Below are positions 5,820-13,760 of a stretch of DNA of 24,749 nt, one piece after another. Every line of letters begins with the position of its first letter. The stretch's first letter is position 1. This stretch comes from a virus. The position numbers and the translations under genes were made by a program. The stretch covers positions 1 to 24,749 of IMG/VR virus record IMGVR_UViG_3300006805_000149. One strand, 5' to 3'. Under the pieces are notes generated by a model, which was not told the origin of the DNA, ran no database searches, and saw only the letters and a program-made list of their open reading frames with translations.

Positions 5820-5962
5820 CTAAAGCCGAAACACTTGAAGTTATCAAGCTGCTCTCAGCACTTGAATCGTGGAGCTTCGCAGACAAGCACCACCTGCCCG
5901 ACTACCTCTACGAAAAGATTAACGTGTTAATAAATGCGTTAACGAAGGAGGTATTGAAATGA
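5816..5962 (+). CDS. Hypothetical helical protein (48 aa)
   Basis: Start 5816 overlaps the previous stop and its own stop overlaps the next start. A fully helical-looking product with the phrase SFADKHHLPDYLYEKI, which I associate with small conserved proteins in T7-like phages. Role unknown. Confidence 0.6.
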   Translation: MTKAETLEVIKLLSALESWSFADKHHLPDYLYEKINVLINALTKEVLK

Positions 5963-6138
5963 CTTTCTGCTTCCACGACTGGAGTATCTGGTCAAAACCA
6001 TTCGACACAACAAGTGACTATCAAAAAGTTCAAGTGCGGTATTGCACCAAGTGCAACAAGTGTCATGTCAAAAAAATCAAGCAACCTTGGAATCTCTGGT
6101 TTGGTGCAAAAGCACTTGAAGAAAGGAGCCAATCATGA
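5959..6138 (+). CDS. Small Cys-rich zinc-ribbon-like protein (59 aa)
   Basis: ATG at 5959 with SD GGAGG (5948-5952), coupled by ATGA to both neighbours. N-terminal CFHDWSIW, and in the middle YCTKCNKCHVKK with three Cys and a His closely spaced, a likely zinc knuckle. The product is basic. It resembles the small 'CxxC' proteins of other podoviruses; function unknown. Confidence 0.6.
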   Translation: MTFCFHDWSIWSKPFDTTSDYQKVQVRYCTKCNKCHVKKIKQPWNLWFGAKALEERSQS

Positions 6139-6230
6139 CTAAAAACTGGCCTTTTCCTCAACGTGATTCAAACGGTGCTATAATTATTCCTCCTAAGCCA
6201 ATTCCGGTAAGGGAAGACGCACTCTTTTAA
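6135..6230 (+). CDS. Hypothetical peptide (31 aa)
   Basis: A proline-rich 31-residue ORF (MTKNWPFPQRDSNGA, then IIIPPKPIPVRED). It has a good SD (AAAGGAG, 6123-6128) and ATGA coupling to the previous gene. It may be a real peptide or merely a translational bridge into the primase-helicase gene 9 nt downstream. Confidence 0.45.
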   Translation: MTKNWPFPQRDSNGAIIIPPKPIPVREDALF

Positions 6231-6239
6231 GGGATGAAG

Positions 6240-7841
6240 ATGGAAAGCAAATTCCTAAAGCACGTTTCATGCAATTGTGGTAGCTCTAACGGGGCTGCTT
6301 TGTACGATGACGGACACACCCACTGCTTTGTCTGCGGAGTTACAGCAGGGGAGCACGACAGGGAGGACAGCTACAGAGGACGAGAGGAAATGAATAGGCA
6401 ACAATCAATGAAAGCCCCTATGGAAATCAAAGGTGAAATTAAGAGCATTCCTGAACGAGGAATCACCCGCTCCACATGTGCTAAATACGAGGTGAGACAA
6501 GATGAAAACAGCCACTATTACCCTTACACTGACGGAAGCGGAGCTACAGTTGCTTCAAAGGTCAGAGGTGTTGCGGATAAATCTTTCTCTATCAGGGGAG
6601 ATTTTAAAAGCGCGCAGCTATTCGGACAATCCCTATTTGCTTCTGGGGGAAAGGCTGTCACCATTTGCGAAGGTGAGCTGGACGCTCTAGCAGCCTTTCA
6701 GATGCAGGGCTCTCTGTATCCAACAGTGAGTGTGAGGAACGGCGCACAGGCGGCTTTAAAGGACTGCAAAGCAGCCTTTGAGTGGCTGGATAGTTTCGAC
6801 TCAGTGGTTATCTGCTTTGATGCAGATGAACCGGGTCAGAAGGCAGCTAAGGAGGTTGCTGAACTCTTCGGAGGAAAGAGCAAGGTTGTTAAGCATGCAA
6901 CAGGCTTCAAAGATGCCTGCGACTACTTGGCAGCTGGCAAGGAGAAGGACTTTGTAAATACGTGGTGGAGAGCTGAGGAGTTCAAGCCCGAGGGAATTGT
7001 GACGGTGAGCGACATCAAGGAGAGAATGCTAACTCCTCCTGTAGCAGGGCTTCCGTGGTGCTTCGATACGCTCACGCAGCTCACTTATGGTCGACGCAAA
7101 GGAGAACTGTACGGTTTCGGAGCAGGTGTAGGTGTTGGTAAAACTGACGTATTTACGCAACAGATTAGTTATGATATCAATGTGTTAAATGAAAAAGTAG
7201 GAGTTATATATCTTGAACAAAACGTGGTGGAAACTGCCCAACGTGTCGCTGGCAAGCTTGATAAGTGCCTGTATCACATCCCTGATGCCGGTTGGACACA
7301 AGGACAATACGAAGAAAGCGTCGACCGACTAGAGAAACGAAACCAGCTCTACATGATGGAGCACTTCGGTGCTATGGATTGGACAACGGTGAAGGGGATT
7401 ATTCGATACTTCGCTAAAGCCTATGACATCAAGATGATCTATTTAGACCACCTGACTGCTTTAGCAGCCAACGAACAAGATGAACGGAGAGCACTCGATG
7501 GAATCATGGCAGATATGGCTTCTTTGGCTCAATCTGATGGGCTTATTATCCACTTTGTTAGCCACCTCACTACTCCAGAGGGTAAAGCACACGAAGAGGG
7601 TGGACGAGTACTTGAGAAGCATTTTACAGGGAGTCGTGCTATTGCACGCTGGAGTCATTACATGTTTGGTTTGGAAAGAGATAAGCAGGCTGCTGATCCT
7701 GTGAAGCGACAAACAACAACCTTTCGAGTGTTGAAGGATAGGTTTGCAGGAAGCGCCACAGGAGAGAAGTTTGGTCTTCATTACGACAGAAAGACAGGAT
7801 ATTTACATGAATGTCCTTTAATTGATGAAAGTGGGCTATAA
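6240..7841 (+). CDS. T7 gp4-like primase-helicase
   Basis: Bifunctional replication protein, 533 aa: it synthesises primers and unwinds DNA 5'-3' at the fork. Residues 1-38 form the zinc ribbon of the primase (HVSCNCGSS, HTHCFVCG; C11, C13, C29, C32). TOPRIM follows with CEGELDALA (143-151) and CFDADEPG (192-199). The RecA-like helicase has Walker A GAGVGVGKT (294-302), Walker B IYLDHL (400-405), the HFVSHL motif (438-443) and GSRAIARWSH near the arginine finger. The start at 6240 is preferred to 6234 because AAGGG (6229-6233) directly abuts 6234 but is 6 nt from 6240. The zinc ribbon has CxC where T7 has CxxC. It lies immediately upstream of the polymerase, as in T7-like phages. Confidence 0.95.
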   Translation: MESKFLKHVSCNCGSSNGAALYDDGHTHCFVCGVTAGEHDREDSYRGREEMNRQQSMKAPMEIKGEIKSIPERGITRSTCAKYEVRQDENSHYYPYTDGSGATVASKVRGVADKSFSIRGDFKSAQLFGQSLFASGGKAVTICEGELDALAAFQMQGSLYPTVSVRNGAQAALKDCKAAFEWLDSFDSVVICFDADEPGQKAAKEVAELFGGKSKVVKHATGFKDACDYLAAGKEKDFVNTWWRAEEFKPEGIVTVSDIKERMLTPPVAGLPWCFDTLTQLTYGRRKGELYGFGAGVGVGKTDVFTQQISYDINVLNEKVGVIYLEQNVVETAQRVAGKLDKCLYHIPDAGWTQGQYEESVDRLEKRNQLYMMEHFGAMDWTTVKGIIRYFAKAYDIKMIYLDHLTALAANEQDERRALDGIMADMASLAQSDGLIIHFVSHLTTPEGKAHEEGGRVLEKHFTGSRAIARWSHYMFGLERDKQAADPVKRQTTTFRVLKDRFAGSATGEKFGLHYDRKTGYLHECPLIDESGL

Positions 7842-7975
7842 TGATGAGCATTGAAGCCGTGATTGGCAGAATGATGGAAATGGAAACCAAGTATTACGAT
7901 CTTCAGGAGAAGTATCAAGAGCTTATCCACCAGTTTGAAGAACTAAAGGCAAGGTATGAAGAGGCTTGTAATTGA
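7841..7975 (+). CDS. Small coiled-coil protein (44 aa)
   Basis: ATG overlaps the primase-helicase stop (TAATG), and the 3' end overlaps the polymerase start by 20 nt. The product is one charged heptad-type helix (YYDLQEKYQELIHQFEELKA). It could be a small replisome accessory protein or a translational bridge; its position between helicase and polymerase supports translation. No family recognised. Confidence 0.5.
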   Translation: MMSIEAVIGRMMEMETKYYDLQEKYQELIHQFEELKARYEEACN

Positions 7976-9671
7976 CATTGAAACCACGCTAGATCATAAA
8001 ACCATCTGGCTTTGCTGCACTAAAGATATAGACACTGGAGAAACACACAAATGGTATCAGGCAAAAGCATTTCAGGACTATATCGCGGACGCTACGTTAC
8101 TGATAGGACACAATCTAATCAGTTTCGATGCCTTTCTATTGAACAGCTTGTGGAAGACACGGATAGTTTTGAACAAGTGCTACGACACTCTTCTAGTATC
8201 TCGTTTGCTCAACCCAAGCCGCGAAGGGGGCCACAGCCTCGCCGCGTGGGGCAGCACGTTAGGCACGAAGAAGATTGACTACAAAGCAACTTGGCAGTGG
8301 TTAGTAGACAGGAGAGAGGCTTACAAAGGGGAGTGCTATGACAGTCCTCATATGGGCTTATTAGCAACCTATTGTGAGCGCGATATTGATGTGACAGCCC
8401 TGCTCTATGAGCACCTGATAGCAGAGATGGAGGCTCAGAAGTTCTCACAAGAAAGCGTGGAACTAGAGCATACCGTAGCCGCTATTGTTGCTAAGCAGGA
8501 ACGTAATGGCTTTAAACTGGACATACCCTATGCAACCGTGCTTCTTACTACAATCAAAGGAAAGCTGGACAGCATTTATGAATCAATGCAAGACAGATGG
8601 CCTCCATACACAGTTGAACGAACAAGCGAGAAAACAGGCAAGCCTCTTAAGCCAACTACCGTTATATTCAATCCCGGAAGTAGACAGCAGATTGGGGAAA
8701 AACTTATTGAACTTGGATGGGAACCCGCCACATTCACCCCAACAGGACAGCCAATTGTCGATGAAGGAAGCTTAGCAGGTTGTGATCTTCCAGAGGCAAA
8801 GCTAATCAGTGAGTATTTGATGCTTCAAAAGCGTGTAGCTCAGATAGAGAGCTGGTTAGAAGCTGTGGAGGATGATGGAAGGGTTCACGGTAGGGTTACA
8901 ACCAACGGTGCTGTAACTGGCCGCATGACACACAGCAGCCCTAATATGGCTCAGATTCCTAACAGCGGAAGCGTGTTTGGGCCTGAGTGTAGGGAGTGTT
9001 GGTCTGTAGAGGAAGGAAATGTGCTTGTCGGCGCTGACGCCAGTGGCCTTGAGCTACGAATGTTGGCCCATTATATGAAAGATGATAATTATGTCAGTAC
9101 AGTCGTTAATGGGAGTTCTAAGGACGGAACAGATGTTCACTCTGTCAATCAACGAGCTGCTGGACTTGGAACGAGAGACGCTGCCAAAACCTTCATCTAT
9201 GCTTTCTTGTACGGAGCAGGAAATGCGAAGATTGGTTCAATTGTTGGAGGATCGGCTAAGGCTGGTGGAAAACTTAAAGAGAAATTCCTTGAACAGACGC
9301 CAGCTTTACGCCTCCTTATTGACAAAGTTGCAACAATCGCAGCAAGTGGATCTGTTCCCGGACTCGATGGAAGACGTATCTGGGTTAGAAGCGAACACGC
9401 AGCCCTCAACAGCCTCCTTCAGGGTGCCGGGGCAATTGTAATGAAGAAGGCCCTTGTCATATTTGATGCTAAAATACGACAGAATAAATGGCCTGTTAAG
9501 ATAGTTGTTAATGTTCATGACGAATTTCAGTGGGAAACCAAGGAAATGTATGCTACAATAACAGGTGAGGCAGCAGTGCAAAGCATTGTTGAAGCTGGGG
9601 AGTTTTATAAGCTACGTTGTCCCTTGAATGGAGAATTTAAATATGGAAGAAGTTGGAGAGACACCCACTGA
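7956..9671 (+). CDS. Family A DNA polymerase, T7 gp5-like (exo+)
   Basis: Replicative polymerase with proofreading, 571 aa. Exo I VIDIETT (D7, E9), Exo II GHNLISFDAF (D58), Exo III YCERDID (D143). In the palm and fingers: TGRMTHSSPNMAQIPN, motif A GADASGLELR (D361), motif B RDAAKTFIYAFLYGAG (R407, K411, Y415) and motif C VNVHDEFQW (H521, D522, E523). Fingers Tyr rather than Phe, as in T7. It is about 130 residues shorter than T7 gp5: the stretch before FNPGSRQQIGEKL is only about 25 residues, where T7 carries its thioredoxin-binding loop. SD AAGG lies just before the ATG. It overlaps the coiled-coil ORF and the next gene, implying coupled expression. Confidence 0.95.
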   Translation: MKRLVIDIETTLDHKTIWLCCTKDIDTGETHKWYQAKAFQDYIADATLLIGHNLISFDAFLLNSLWKTRIVLNKCYDTLLVSRLLNPSREGGHSLAAWGSTLGTKKIDYKATWQWLVDRREAYKGECYDSPHMGLLATYCERDIDVTALLYEHLIAEMEAQKFSQESVELEHTVAAIVAKQERNGFKLDIPYATVLLTTIKGKLDSIYESMQDRWPPYTVERTSEKTGKPLKPTTVIFNPGSRQQIGEKLIELGWEPATFTPTGQPIVDEGSLAGCDLPEAKLISEYLMLQKRVAQIESWLEAVEDDGRVHGRVTTNGAVTGRMTHSSPNMAQIPNSGSVFGPECRECWSVEEGNVLVGADASGLELRMLAHYMKDDNYVSTVVNGSSKDGTDVHSVNQRAAGLGTRDAAKTFIYAFLYGAGNAKIGSIVGGSAKAGGKLKEKFLEQTPALRLLIDKVATIAASGSVPGLDGRRIWVRSEHAALNSLLQGAGAIVMKKALVIFDAKIRQNKWPVKIVVNVHDEFQWETKEMYATITGEAAVQSIVEAGEFYKLRCPLNGEFKYGRSWRDTH

Positions 9672-9834
9672 TGAAGATATTTCTGAAGTTATCGGAAAGG
9701 TGGTAATTACAGTGTATAATGATTGCTTCTCAGTTGAACACACAGCAGGCCTAAGCCCTACAGAGATTGTAGGCTTGCTGATTGCAACACTTGAGAAGAT
9801 GGGTGGAGAGACAGAAGAGCGAGTAGTTCATTAA
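9643..9834 (+). CDS. Hypothetical acidic protein (63 aa)
   Basis: Start 9643 (SD GGAG, 9 nt upstream) is preferred over an in-frame ATG at 9628; it overlaps the end of the polymerase gene by 29 nt. Acidic product MEEVGETPTDEDISEVIG, then VVITVYNDCFSVEHTAGLSPTE-type alpha/beta sequence. It resembles small proteins often found near phage polymerase genes, but I cannot name the family. Confidence 0.6.
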   Translation: MEEVGETPTDEDISEVIGKVVITVYNDCFSVEHTAGLSPTEIVGLLIATLEKMGGETEERVVH

Positions 9835-9867
9835 ACAAACGGGCATAGCCCCTTTAAAAGGAAATAT

Positions 9868-10296
9868 ATGACAGCGAATATGAAACCAGTGCGTATTACA
9901 GGAACCCTCTACTGGACACAGTGGATGACCAAAATTAATACAGCGTTCAACGAGGATAGCACTAAGTATGAATGCACCATTGGCGACCTTTCTGAGAAGG
10001 ATTGTGAGGCTCTTAAGAGCATGGGTATTAAGATTAAGAACAAAGAAGGACAAGGCTCCTTCATTGTGTGTAAGAGCAACTTTGTTCATGGAGCTGTAGA
10101 TGAGGATGGTAAACCAGTTGATCCATTGGCTATTAGCAAGGGAACGAAGGTTGCTGCAATTATGAGTTTCTACACTCATAAGATGAGCAAGATGCACGGC
10201 AACGCCCCTTCTATTAAGAAGTTGATTGTCACTGAGCTGGTAACATACAATCCAGACAAGGCACTTGCTGAGGAGCTGGACGAATACGTCCTCTAA
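9868..10296 (+). CDS. Probable single-stranded DNA-binding protein
   Basis: A 142-residue protein that would coat the lagging strand. N-terminal OB-fold-like strands (VRITGTLYWTQWMTKINTAF) and then YECTIGDLSEKDCEAL resemble phage SSB/gp2.5-type proteins. The C-terminus is acidic with an aromatic near the end (EELDEYVL), the usual tail through which phage SSBs contact polymerase and helicase. SD AAAGGA. The position between polymerase and exonuclease fits. It is shorter than T7 gp2.5 (about 230 aa). Identity is inferred from context plus these features; no catalytic motif exists to confirm it. Confidence 0.65.
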   Translation: MTANMKPVRITGTLYWTQWMTKINTAFNEDSTKYECTIGDLSEKDCEALKSMGIKIKNKEGQGSFIVCKSNFVHGAVDEDGKPVDPLAISKGTKVAAIMSFYTHKMSKMHGNAPSIKKLIVTELVTYNPDKALAEELDEYVL

Positions 10297-10994
10297 TGGA
10301 TAAGCGCCTTAACACGGCGTTCATTGATGCTGACTACATGGTTTATAAAATAGGATTCTCATCTAAGGATGTCTCCGAAGCTATAGCCTGTAGTCGGCTT
10401 CAGGAACAGCTATTTGATCTAGTCTACACAACTTTGAAGTGTGAAGATTATGATGCTTTTATCACAGGCAAGACTAATTTCCGATATGAGGTTGCTATAA
10501 CGCATCCTTACAAAGGAAATAGGAAAATGCTTGAGCGTCCCATCCACTACGAAGCCCTACGAGAAAAACTTATCTCTCTAGGTGCTTCTGTTAGTGAGAA
10601 CCAAGAGGCTGACGATGATGTAGGCATTATCTCTTCACAGTATGAAGGAATTATTGTCCATGTGGATAAAGACTTAGACCAGCTTCCGGGTTTGCATTTC
10701 AATCCTATAAAAGGAGAGATGTATTCCATAACACCTGAGCAAGGGCTTAAAAACTTCTACACTCAGTTACTAACAGGAGATAGAATTGACAACATTGTTT
10801 GCTTGTATGGCATCGGCCCTGTCAAGGCTGCGAAGATTCTTAAAGACTGTACGACAGAGCAAGAGCTCTATGGAGCAGTGAAGAAGGCTTATGAAGACCA
10901 CGAAGAGCCTCTGGACAGACTTCTAGAGAACGGCAGGCTGTTGTGGCTAAGCCGTTATGAAGGACAACGCTGGGAGTTTCCTAGTGAGGAGTAG
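10296..10994 (+). CDS. T7 gp6-like 5'-3' exonuclease (FEN/PIN family)
   Basis: A 232-residue nuclease that removes RNA primers and degrades host DNA in T7. Metal-binding carboxylates appear in order: FIDADYMVY (D11, D13), EADDDVG (E104, D106-108), VHVDKDLDQL (D124, D126) and LLTGDRIDNI (D162, D165). A helix-hairpin-helix follows (YGIGPVKAAKIL, 171-182). ATG overlaps the SSB stop by one base. The order SSB-exonuclease-HNH is typical of this phage group. Confidence 0.92.
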   Translation: MDKRLNTAFIDADYMVYKIGFSSKDVSEAIACSRLQEQLFDLVYTTLKCEDYDAFITGKTNFRYEVAITHPYKGNRKMLERPIHYEALREKLISLGASVSENQEADDDVGIISSQYEGIIVHVDKDLDQLPGLHFNPIKGEMYSITPEQGLKNFYTQLLTGDRIDNIVCLYGIGPVKAAKILKDCTTEQELYGAVKKAYEDHEEPLDRLLENGRLLWLSRYEGQRWEFPSEE

Positions 10995-11361
10995 TTTTAA
11001 TGATGGAGAATGGACAGCTGCTAAATTCAGAAGCTTTGTTACTGGTGCGCTGCGAACGGCAACTCGCCGATGGCCTCCGAAGTATGCTGCTCTGAAGGAA
11101 GCCTCTACTACACGGAAAACTAACAAGAAGACAGGAAAGCTTGCTATGCACTATATGTGCTCTACTTGCTCTGTTGAGTTTGTTAGTGGAGATGTGCAGA
11201 TAGATCATACAAGCCCTGTGGTGGAGCCTTCGAAGGGCTTTATTAGCTGGGATGTTTATGTCGATAGATTGTTCTGTGAGAAGGATAATCTAAGTGTGCT
11301 CTGTAAGCCCTGCCATGCTGATAAGACAGCAGCAGAAAAGAAATTAAGGAAGAAGAAATGA
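10984..11361 (+). CDS. HNH endonuclease, replication-module type
   Basis: About 125 aa from a GTG at 10984 (GGGAG 7 nt upstream); a longer in-frame form begins at ATG 10957. It opens FNDGEWTAAKFRSFVTGALR and RRWPPKYAALKEA, then a zinc-binding CSTCSVEF, the HNH core VQIDHTSPVV (IDH), GFISWDVYVDRLF and a second Cys pair LCKPCHADKTAAEKK. This domain layout is common next to exonuclease genes in T7-like phages and is probably a resident recombination or DNA-processing nuclease rather than a recent homing gene. It overlaps the exonuclease by 11 nt and the next gene by ATGA. Confidence 0.85.
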   Translation: MRSSFNDGEWTAAKFRSFVTGALRTATRRWPPKYAALKEASTTRKTNKKTGKLAMHYMCSTCSVEFVSGDVQIDHTSPVVEPSKGFISWDVYVDRLFCEKDNLSVLCKPCHADKTAAEKKLRKKK

Positions 11362-11564
11362 AAGCAGTTGGCTTAGGGGGTGATCCTATTGCATGGGGCA
11401 TACCTACAAAGTGGCTTTCAATTGAAACGCCTCAGACTATAACTGAACGTCCTCATGATTGGCGTACGGAGTGGATTCCTCTATACGCCTGTTCTGTAAA
11501 GAGTACAAGCATTATAGACCATACAGAATGTATTTGCCGTCCTTATTGTGATAATATTGATTAA
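11358..11564 (+). CDS. Hypothetical protein (68 aa)
   Basis: Coupled to the HNH gene by a 4-nt overlap. It contains several Trp (DPIAWGIPTKWL, HDWRTEWIPLY) and a Cys/His cluster (YACSVKS, DHTECICRPYC) that might bind zinc. No family recognised. Confidence 0.55.
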   Translation: MKAVGLGGDPIAWGIPTKWLSIETPQTITERPHDWRTEWIPLYACSVKSTSIIDHTECICRPYCDNID

Positions 11565-11573
11565 AGGAAAACT

Positions 11574-12209
11574 ATGAAGGTAAGCACAGTATGGGCAACT
11601 CCAGAGGGAGAGGCTCTGGTGGCTTTCATGGCCCGTGTAAGTAACCCAACTAATCAGGACAACCCAGAGAGTGCTCCGAAGCTAATTAAATACTTAGCTA
11701 AGAACAACCACTGGAGTCCTTTTGAGATGGTTAACATCTGCATGGAGATTGAAACCACTAGAGACATTGCCCGTCAGATCCTTCGCCACCGAAGCTTTAG
11801 CTTTCAAGAATTCTCTCAGAGATATGCGGAGATTCCTCAAGATGGTTTTGAATATGGGCATGTTAGGCTACAAGACACGAAGAATCGTCAGAACAGTTTA
11901 ACTACAGATGATGAAGAACTTAGTGATTGGTGGGCTTATATGCAGAACCGTGCTGTAGGAGAGGCTGAGTTTATTTATAAAGCTGCTCTTAAGCGTGGGA
12001 TTGCTAAAGAAGTTGCTCGTAAGGTGTTGCCAGAGGGTTTGACAAAGAGTCGTATGTATATGAACGGAACGCTTCGGAGCTGGCTACACTATGTATCCAT
12101 TCGCTGTGACAAAGCCACTCAGAAGGAGCACCGAGAGGTTGCTCTATTGTGTAAACAGGAGATTGCTAAGGCATTCCCTAGTATGTTGGAGATATTAAAT
12201 GAGAATTGA
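11574..12209 (+). CDS. thyX: Flavin-dependent thymidylate synthase ThyX
   Basis: Converts dUMP to dTMP using methylenetetrahydrofolate and FAD/NADPH. A 211-residue protein with the diagnostic ThyX signature RHRSFSFQEFSQRY (71-84, RHRxxSxQxxSxRY). N-terminal HWSPFEMVNICMEIE and C-terminal LRSWLHYVSIRC are also typical. Strong SD (AAAGGA). It starts the nucleotide-metabolism block and boosts dTTP supply with the downstream RNR. Confidence 0.95.
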   Translation: MKVSTVWATPEGEALVAFMARVSNPTNQDNPESAPKLIKYLAKNNHWSPFEMVNICMEIETTRDIARQILRHRSFSFQEFSQRYAEIPQDGFEYGHVRLQDTKNRQNSLTTDDEELSDWWAYMQNRAVGEAEFIYKAALKRGIAKEVARKVLPEGLTKSRMYMNGTLRSWLHYVSIRCDKATQKEHREVALLCKQEIAKAFPSMLEILNEN

Positions 12210-12489
12210 AGAAATTGAAAACATCCTTGATGAGTTTGACTTTAGCTATGTCAATAAAGCAATGGCCTTGCTTGAATGGGAGTGGTGTAGCTCAGCTGGT
12301 GTGCCAACTGTGGGGGAGCTTCGGAGAGTGGCTCGTTCCCTCTTAGAAGAAGCCTATAATCAACCACCGGCTCCTTTCTACATGGTGGGTACGGGAGGCT
12401 TTGAAGCAATCCGAACAATGGAAACAGGCGGCTTGAATAAATACTTGTCTTTGAAATTTGTATTATCTGAATGGAACAACTATGACTAA
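12199..12489 (+). CDS. Conserved phage hypothetical (96 aa)
   Basis: Starts 11 nt before the thyX stop. A helical protein with LLEWEWCSSAGVPTVGELRR and VARSLLEEAYN, and a Gly-rich stretch (GTGGFEAIRTMETGGLNKYL) that could bind a nucleotide or phosphate. I recognise the pattern from other phages with ThyX-containing gene clusters but cannot name it. No membrane segment. Confidence 0.65.
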   Translation: MRIEEIENILDEFDFSYVNKAMALLEWEWCSSAGVPTVGELRRVARSLLEEAYNQPPAPFYMVGTGGFEAIRTMETGGLNKYLSLKFVLSEWNNYD

Positions 12490-12727
12490 CCTTACCGACT
12501 TTAAAGAAACTTACACATTCCGCTACTTTGACGGTGAAGACCGCAGCATCTCCACCTCCTTCTCTCCCGGAGACACGTGGCCGGAGGTGCTTGAGCAGTT
12601 TATCTCTTTCATGAATAATGTATATGGGTACGATATTCGTGAGAAGGTGGGAATTGTTTCTCGTCCTTTTGGTTTAAATCAAGAAAAATGGAGCGGCCCT
12701 GTATTTAATCCGGAGGACTCCCTATGA
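12482..12727 (+). CDS. Conserved phage hypothetical (81 aa)
   Basis: Start at ATG 12482 (MTNLTDFKETYTFRY), overlapping the previous gene by 8 nt, rather than the in-frame ATG at 12458. It contains SISTSFSPGDTWPEVLEQF and NNVYGYDIREKV, a pattern I have seen in small podovirus and siphovirus proteins of unknown role. Likely an alpha/beta monomer. Coupled to the next gene by ATGA. Confidence 0.65.
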   Translation: MTNLTDFKETYTFRYFDGEDRSISTSFSPGDTWPEVLEQFISFMNNVYGYDIREKVGIVSRPFGLNQEKWSGPVFNPEDSL

Positions 12728-12993
12728 ATTATCTCTCACGGCTTTTCCTGAACAAGAAGGAAGGCATGGCAGCAATGCAGGTTTCCTTTGAAGCCTCAAC
12801 GCACTATGTAGAATCTTCTGTTGTTATCAGTGACTGTAACCGACAAATAAATTTAGATTTCTCTAGCAGCAGTGCTAAAATGTACAAAGAGAAATTAGGG
12901 AAGTTAAGCACGCTAATTTCGGAACTAGGAAAGCTTGAATCCCACATGTATGATTTCCAAGAGTCTGCTGAGTTTAAGAAGATGTACAAATGA
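12724..12993 (+). CDS. Hypothetical protein (89 aa)
   Basis: Coupled on both sides by 4-nt overlaps. The N-terminal part is beta-like (MQVSFEASTHYVESSVV, INLDFSSSSAKM), followed by an amphipathic helix (EKLGKLSTLISELGKLESHM). No family recognised. Confidence 0.6.
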   Translation: MNYLSRLFLNKKEGMAAMQVSFEASTHYVESSVVISDCNRQINLDFSSSSAKMYKEKLGKLSTLISELGKLESHMYDFQESAEFKKMYK

Positions 12994-13760
12994 AAATATT
13001 AGTTATTCCTGACTGCCAAGTTAAGGCAGGTGTTCCGGTGGAGCACCTCGTGTGGGCAGGGAAGGCTATTTGTGACTATCGCCCTGATGTTGTTGTAAAC
13101 ATTGGTGACTTTGCAGATATGCCTTCCTTGTCCACACACGATACCAAAGGAAGCAAATACTTTGAAGGGCTGCGATACAATATTGATGTTGACACAACTA
13201 AGCTGGCTATGAAGCTGTTGCTACAGCCCTTGCGAGATTTACAAGAAACTCAGAAGGAAAGCAAGCATAAGGTTTATAAGCCTCGCATGGTGCTCACGTT
13301 GGGCAATCATGAACACCGTATTAATAGGGCAGTTAATAATAACCCCATGCTTGAGGGGCTCATATCAACAAAGGATTTAGGTTATGAAAATGATTGGGAA
13401 GTTCACGAGTTTCTGCATCCGGTTTTTATCAATGGTGTGGGCTTTAACCATTACTGGCCTGTTGGCGCTATGGGTCGTCCTGCCGCTTCTCCTGCTGCAA
13501 TTGTTTCTAAGCTTCACATGTCTTGTGTTGCAGGGCATCAACAAGGCCGCTCAGTGGCTTACGGTAAAAGAGCAGACGGCAGAAGCATCTGTGCTATCAT
13601 TGCTGGGAGTTTCTATCAGCACGACGAGGATTATATGGATCAGCTTAGTAATAAGCATTGGCGTGGTTTGGTTGTATTGAATGAAGTTGAGGATGGACAC
13701 TTCGATGAAATGTTCCTCAGCATTGAGTATTTGAAAGGTAAATATGGCACAGAGTTGTGA
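12990..13760 (+). CDS. Calcineurin-like metallophosphoesterase
   Basis: A 256-residue binuclear-metal phosphoesterase. Motifs in order: IPDCQV (6-11, Asp with the usual His replaced), NIGDFADM, TLGNHEHR, and AGHQQGRS near the C-terminus, followed by AIIAGSFYQ. I recognise the 'PDCQVKAGVP..HL.W' opening from many phages. Substrate unknown; its neighbours (ThyX, diphosphohydrolase, RNR) hint at nucleotide or nucleic-acid phosphate chemistry. It overlaps the preceding gene by ATGA. Confidence 0.88.
   Translation: MKILVIPDCQVKAGVPVEHLVWAGKAICDYRPDVVVNIGDFADMPSLSTHDTKGSKYFEGLRYNIDVDTTKLAMKLLLQPLRDLQETQKESKHKVYKPRMVLTLGNHEHRINRAVNNNPMLEGLISTKDLGYENDWEVHEFLHPVFINGVGFNHYWPVGAMGRPAASPAAIVSKLHMSCVAGHQQGRSVAYGKRADGRSICAIIAGSFYQHDEDYMDQLSNKHWRGLVVLNEVEDGHFDEMFLSIEYLKGKYGTEL

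Noticed and set aside
10781-10815. Sigma70 promoter inside the exonuclease gene (TTGACA ... TATGGC)
   Set aside because: The spacer is only 14 nt and the site lies within coding sequence.
13384-13680. 98-aa hydrophobic plus-strand ORF inside the metallophosphoesterase gene
   Set aside because: Different frame within a strongly motif-supported gene; its Leu/Val/Trp richness is what a shifted frame of this gene gives, and it lacks an SD.
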